Positions 62,338 through 64,000 of a stretch of 64,000 nt of DNA are shown piece after piece. The stretch spans positions 1,364,001-1,428,000 of the forward strand of contig NZ_FNTZ01000001.1 of NCBI RefSeq assembly GCF_900105555.1, written 5' to 3'. The position numbers and the translations under genes were made by a program. How positions within the stretch are numbered: position 1 is the first letter of the stretch; each line of letters begins with the position of its first letter. Under the pieces are notes generated by a model. That model saw only the letters and a list, made by a program, of their open reading frames with translations, did no database searches and was not told the origin of the DNA. The DNA is from Pseudomonas coleopterorum (lineage in GTDB: Bacteria > Pseudomonadota > Gammaproteobacteria > Pseudomonadales > Pseudomonadaceae).

Positions 62338-64000
62338 CCGCCCCGGCCCCGTCGGGGAGACAGTTTTGCACGGGGCGGCAGACCGCCTGAGCTGGGGTGA
62401 AATCCGCCGTCTGGCCCTGCAACACAAGCGGGCACTATGGACCGCCAATGGGGTGGCCGTGCTGGCCACCCTGTGCAGCGTGCCGATTCCGCTGCTGTTG
62501 CCGTTGCTGGTCGATGAAGTGCTGCTTGGTCATGCTGGCAGTGCCACTCGGTGGATGAGCCATGTGCTGCCCAGCGCCTGGCATATCCCCGTTGGCTTCA
62601 TCGGCCTCATGCTGGTGGTCAGTTTCACCCTGCGCTGCGGCGCGTTGCTGTTCAACGTAGCGCAGGCGCGGCTGTTCGCCGGATTGGCGAAGGACGTGGT
62701 CTATCGCTTGCGATTGCGCCTGATCGAGCGGCTCAAGCGTATCTCGCTCAGCGAATACGAAAGCCTGGGCAGCGGGACCGTCACCACGCACTTGGTCACC
62801 GACCTGGACACCCTCGACAAATTCGTCGGCGAAACCTTGAGTCGCTTTCTGGTCGCCATGCTGACCCTGGCAGGCACTGCGGGCATCCTGATGTGGATGC
62901 ATTGGAAACTGGCCCTGCTGATCCTGCTGTTCAACCCCTTGGTGGTGTACGCCACGGTAGTACTGGGCAAGCGCGTCAAGCACCTGAAAAAACTCGAGAA
63001 CGACAGCACGGCGCGCTTTACCCAGGCACTCAGCGAAACCCTTGACGCCATCCAGGAAGTGCGGGCCAGCAATCGCCAGGGTTATTTCCTGGGGCGGTTG
63101 GGCCTGCGGGCTCGCGAGGTCCGCGACTTTGCCGTCGCGTCCATGTGGAAAAGCGACGCATCGGGCCGCGCCAGTGCGTTGTTGTTCCAGTTCGGCATCG
63201 ACATCTTCCGCGCCGCTGCGATGCTCACGGTGCTGTTCTCCGACCTGAGCATTGGTCAGATGCTGGCGGTGTTCAGCTACCTCTGGTTCATGATCACGCC
63301 AGTCGAACAACTGCTCAACCTGCAATACGCCTACTACGCGGCAGGCGGGGCACTGAACCGGATTAATGAATTGCTCGCCCGTGCCGATGAACCCAGGTAT
63401 GAGGGCGGCAGCGATCCGTTCCGCGACCGCGAGACAGTGGGCATCGACATTCGTGGCCTGAGCTTCGCCTATGCCGAAGACAAGGTGCTGGACCGCCTGG
63501 ACCTGTCCATCGTGGCCGGCGAAAAAGTTGCCATCGTCGGCGCCAGCGGAGGCGGCAAGAGTACCCTGGTGCAGTTGCTGCTCGGGCTCTATACGCCACA
63601 GGCGGGAGAAGTGCGCTTCGGTGGCGCGCTGCAGCAGGCCATTGGCCTTGAGACCCTGCGCGATAATGTCGCGGTGGTGCTGCAGCATCCGGCACTGTTC
63701 AACGACACCATTCGCGCCAACCTGACCATGGGGCGCGACGCCGGTGACCAGGCGTGTTGGGACGCCTTGCGGATCGCCCAGTTGGACGGCACGGTACGGG
63801 ACATGCCGCAGGGGCTGGACAGCGTCGTCGGCCGCTCGGGCGTGCGTCTTTCCGGAGGTCAGCGACAGCGTCTTGCGATTGCGCGGATGGTGCTCGCCGA
63901 GCCCAAGGTGGTCATCCTCGACGAGGCCACTTCGGCACTCGATGCGGCCACCGAGTACAACGTGCACCAGGCCCTCGGGCGCTTCCTGCGAGGACGCACT
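62330..64000 (+). CDS. ABC exporter, half transporter (truncated by window end)
   Basis: An open frame of 557 codons reaches the window edge without a stop. ATG 62330 overlaps the DsbA-like gene by eight bases. Membrane segments lie at about 45-70, 85-105 and 170-215 plus one near 300. The ATPase domain has Walker A GASGGGKSTLVQLLL, Q-loop LQHPALFNDTI, signature LSGGQRQRLAIARMVL and Walker B VVILDEATSALDAA. The H-loop would lie just beyond the edge. It is an ABCB-type exporter. In the syntenic P. aeruginosa region I recall an ABC exporter at this position. Confidence 0.88.
   Translation, partial: MHDRPGPVGETVLHGAADRLSWGEIRRLALQHKRALWTANGVAVLATLCSVPIPLLLPLLVDEVLLGHAGSATRWMSHVLPSAWHIPVGFIGLMLVVSFTLRCGALLFNVAQARLFAGLAKDVVYRLRLRLIERLKRISLSEYESLGSGTVTTHLVTDLDTLDKFVGETLSRFLVAMLTLAGTAGILMWMHWKLALLILLFNPLVVYATVVLGKRVKHLKKLENDSTARFTQALSETLDAIQEVRASNRQGYFLGRLGLRAREVRDFAVASMWKSDASGRASALLFQFGIDIFRAAAMLTVLFSDLSIGQMLAVFSYLWFMITPVEQLLNLQYAYYAAGGALNRINELLARADEPRYEGGSDPFRDRETVGIDIRGLSFAYAEDKVLDRLDLSIVAGEKVAIVGASGGGKSTLVQLLLGLYTPQAGEVRFGGALQQAIGLETLRDNVAVVLQHPALFNDTIRANLTMGRDAGDQACWDALRIAQLDGTVRDMPQGLDSVVGRSGVRLSGGQRQRLAIARMVLAEPKVVILDEATSALDAATEYNVHQALGRFLRGRT

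Overview
The window is a GC-rich gammaproteobacterial chromosome segment that reads as Pseudomonas (fluorescens/putida-like). The evidence is fabAB next to a PA1611-type hybrid kinase and gpsA; a moxR-bat operon ending beside a giant NAD-dependent glutamate dehydrogenase; fumC followed by a DUF2059 protein, bolA, trhO and an ABC exporter; and REP palindromes of the Pseudomonas type. As I recall it, several of these blocks match the P. aeruginosa PAO1 gene order, but I could not check that here. No rRNA, tRNA, CRISPR array, intact IS or prophage was seen.

Layout. 1-4761: a catabolic cluster with a class V aminotransferase, an RpiR/SIS regulator, a PuuE-like deacetylase-fold hydrolase and a dihydropyrimidinase/hydantoinase. 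4776-5652: a decayed hydratase fragment and a RelB/ParE toxin-antitoxin pair with a palindromic operator. 5781-11104: a small protein, rmuC and a transporter-coupled hybrid sensor kinase (CrbS/MxtR type). 11362-16069: three translationally coupled genes (LplT-like MFS, YCF48 beta-propeller, MMPL/RND). 16035-19958: GntR, OhrR, a TauE-like permease, a spermidine-synthase-fold protein and an enoyl-CoA hydratase. 20107-24644: DEAD-box helicase with a structured leader, a small lipoprotein, and htpG behind a consensus-like heat-shock promoter. 24714-27950: a dienelactone hydrolase, OsmC, and fabAB with a palindrome over its promoter. 28066-35309: hybrid kinase, then gpsA, DUF4389, sixA, a thioesterase, a hydrolase, DUF4892 and an AI-2E permease. 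35306-35452: a MITE-like nested palindrome. 35471-42312: batD, batB-TPR, batA, DUF4381, DUF58 and moxR, overlapping or a few bases apart. 42453-47927: an acidic protein and the glutamate dehydrogenase. 48099-51449: an orphan gene and acnB, whose upstream DNA carries a second nested palindrome. 51831-55872: DUF1289 protein, a 65-bp-period REP array, pdxB, a 59-aa protein and an ABC exporter. 55907-64000: ppnP, an exonuclease, a periplasmic binding protein, DUF6316, fumC, DUF2059, bolA, trhO, a DsbA-like protein and an ABC exporter that runs off the window.

Most of the window is core metabolism: TCA cycle (acnB, fumC), anaerobic-type unsaturated fatty acid synthesis (fabAB), phospholipid precursor synthesis (gpsA), glutamate catabolism, vitamin B6 synthesis (pdxB), chaperone and RNA helicase functions. 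The accessory signal lies in the first 6 kb, in the coupled MFS-YCF48-MMPL block and in the intergenic palindromes. The best candidates for something undescribed are the cyclic-amide catabolic cluster, the three-gene lipid-transport-like operon, the 20-codon leader ORF coupled to the DUF4892 gene, and the two roughly 120-150 bp nested palindromes.
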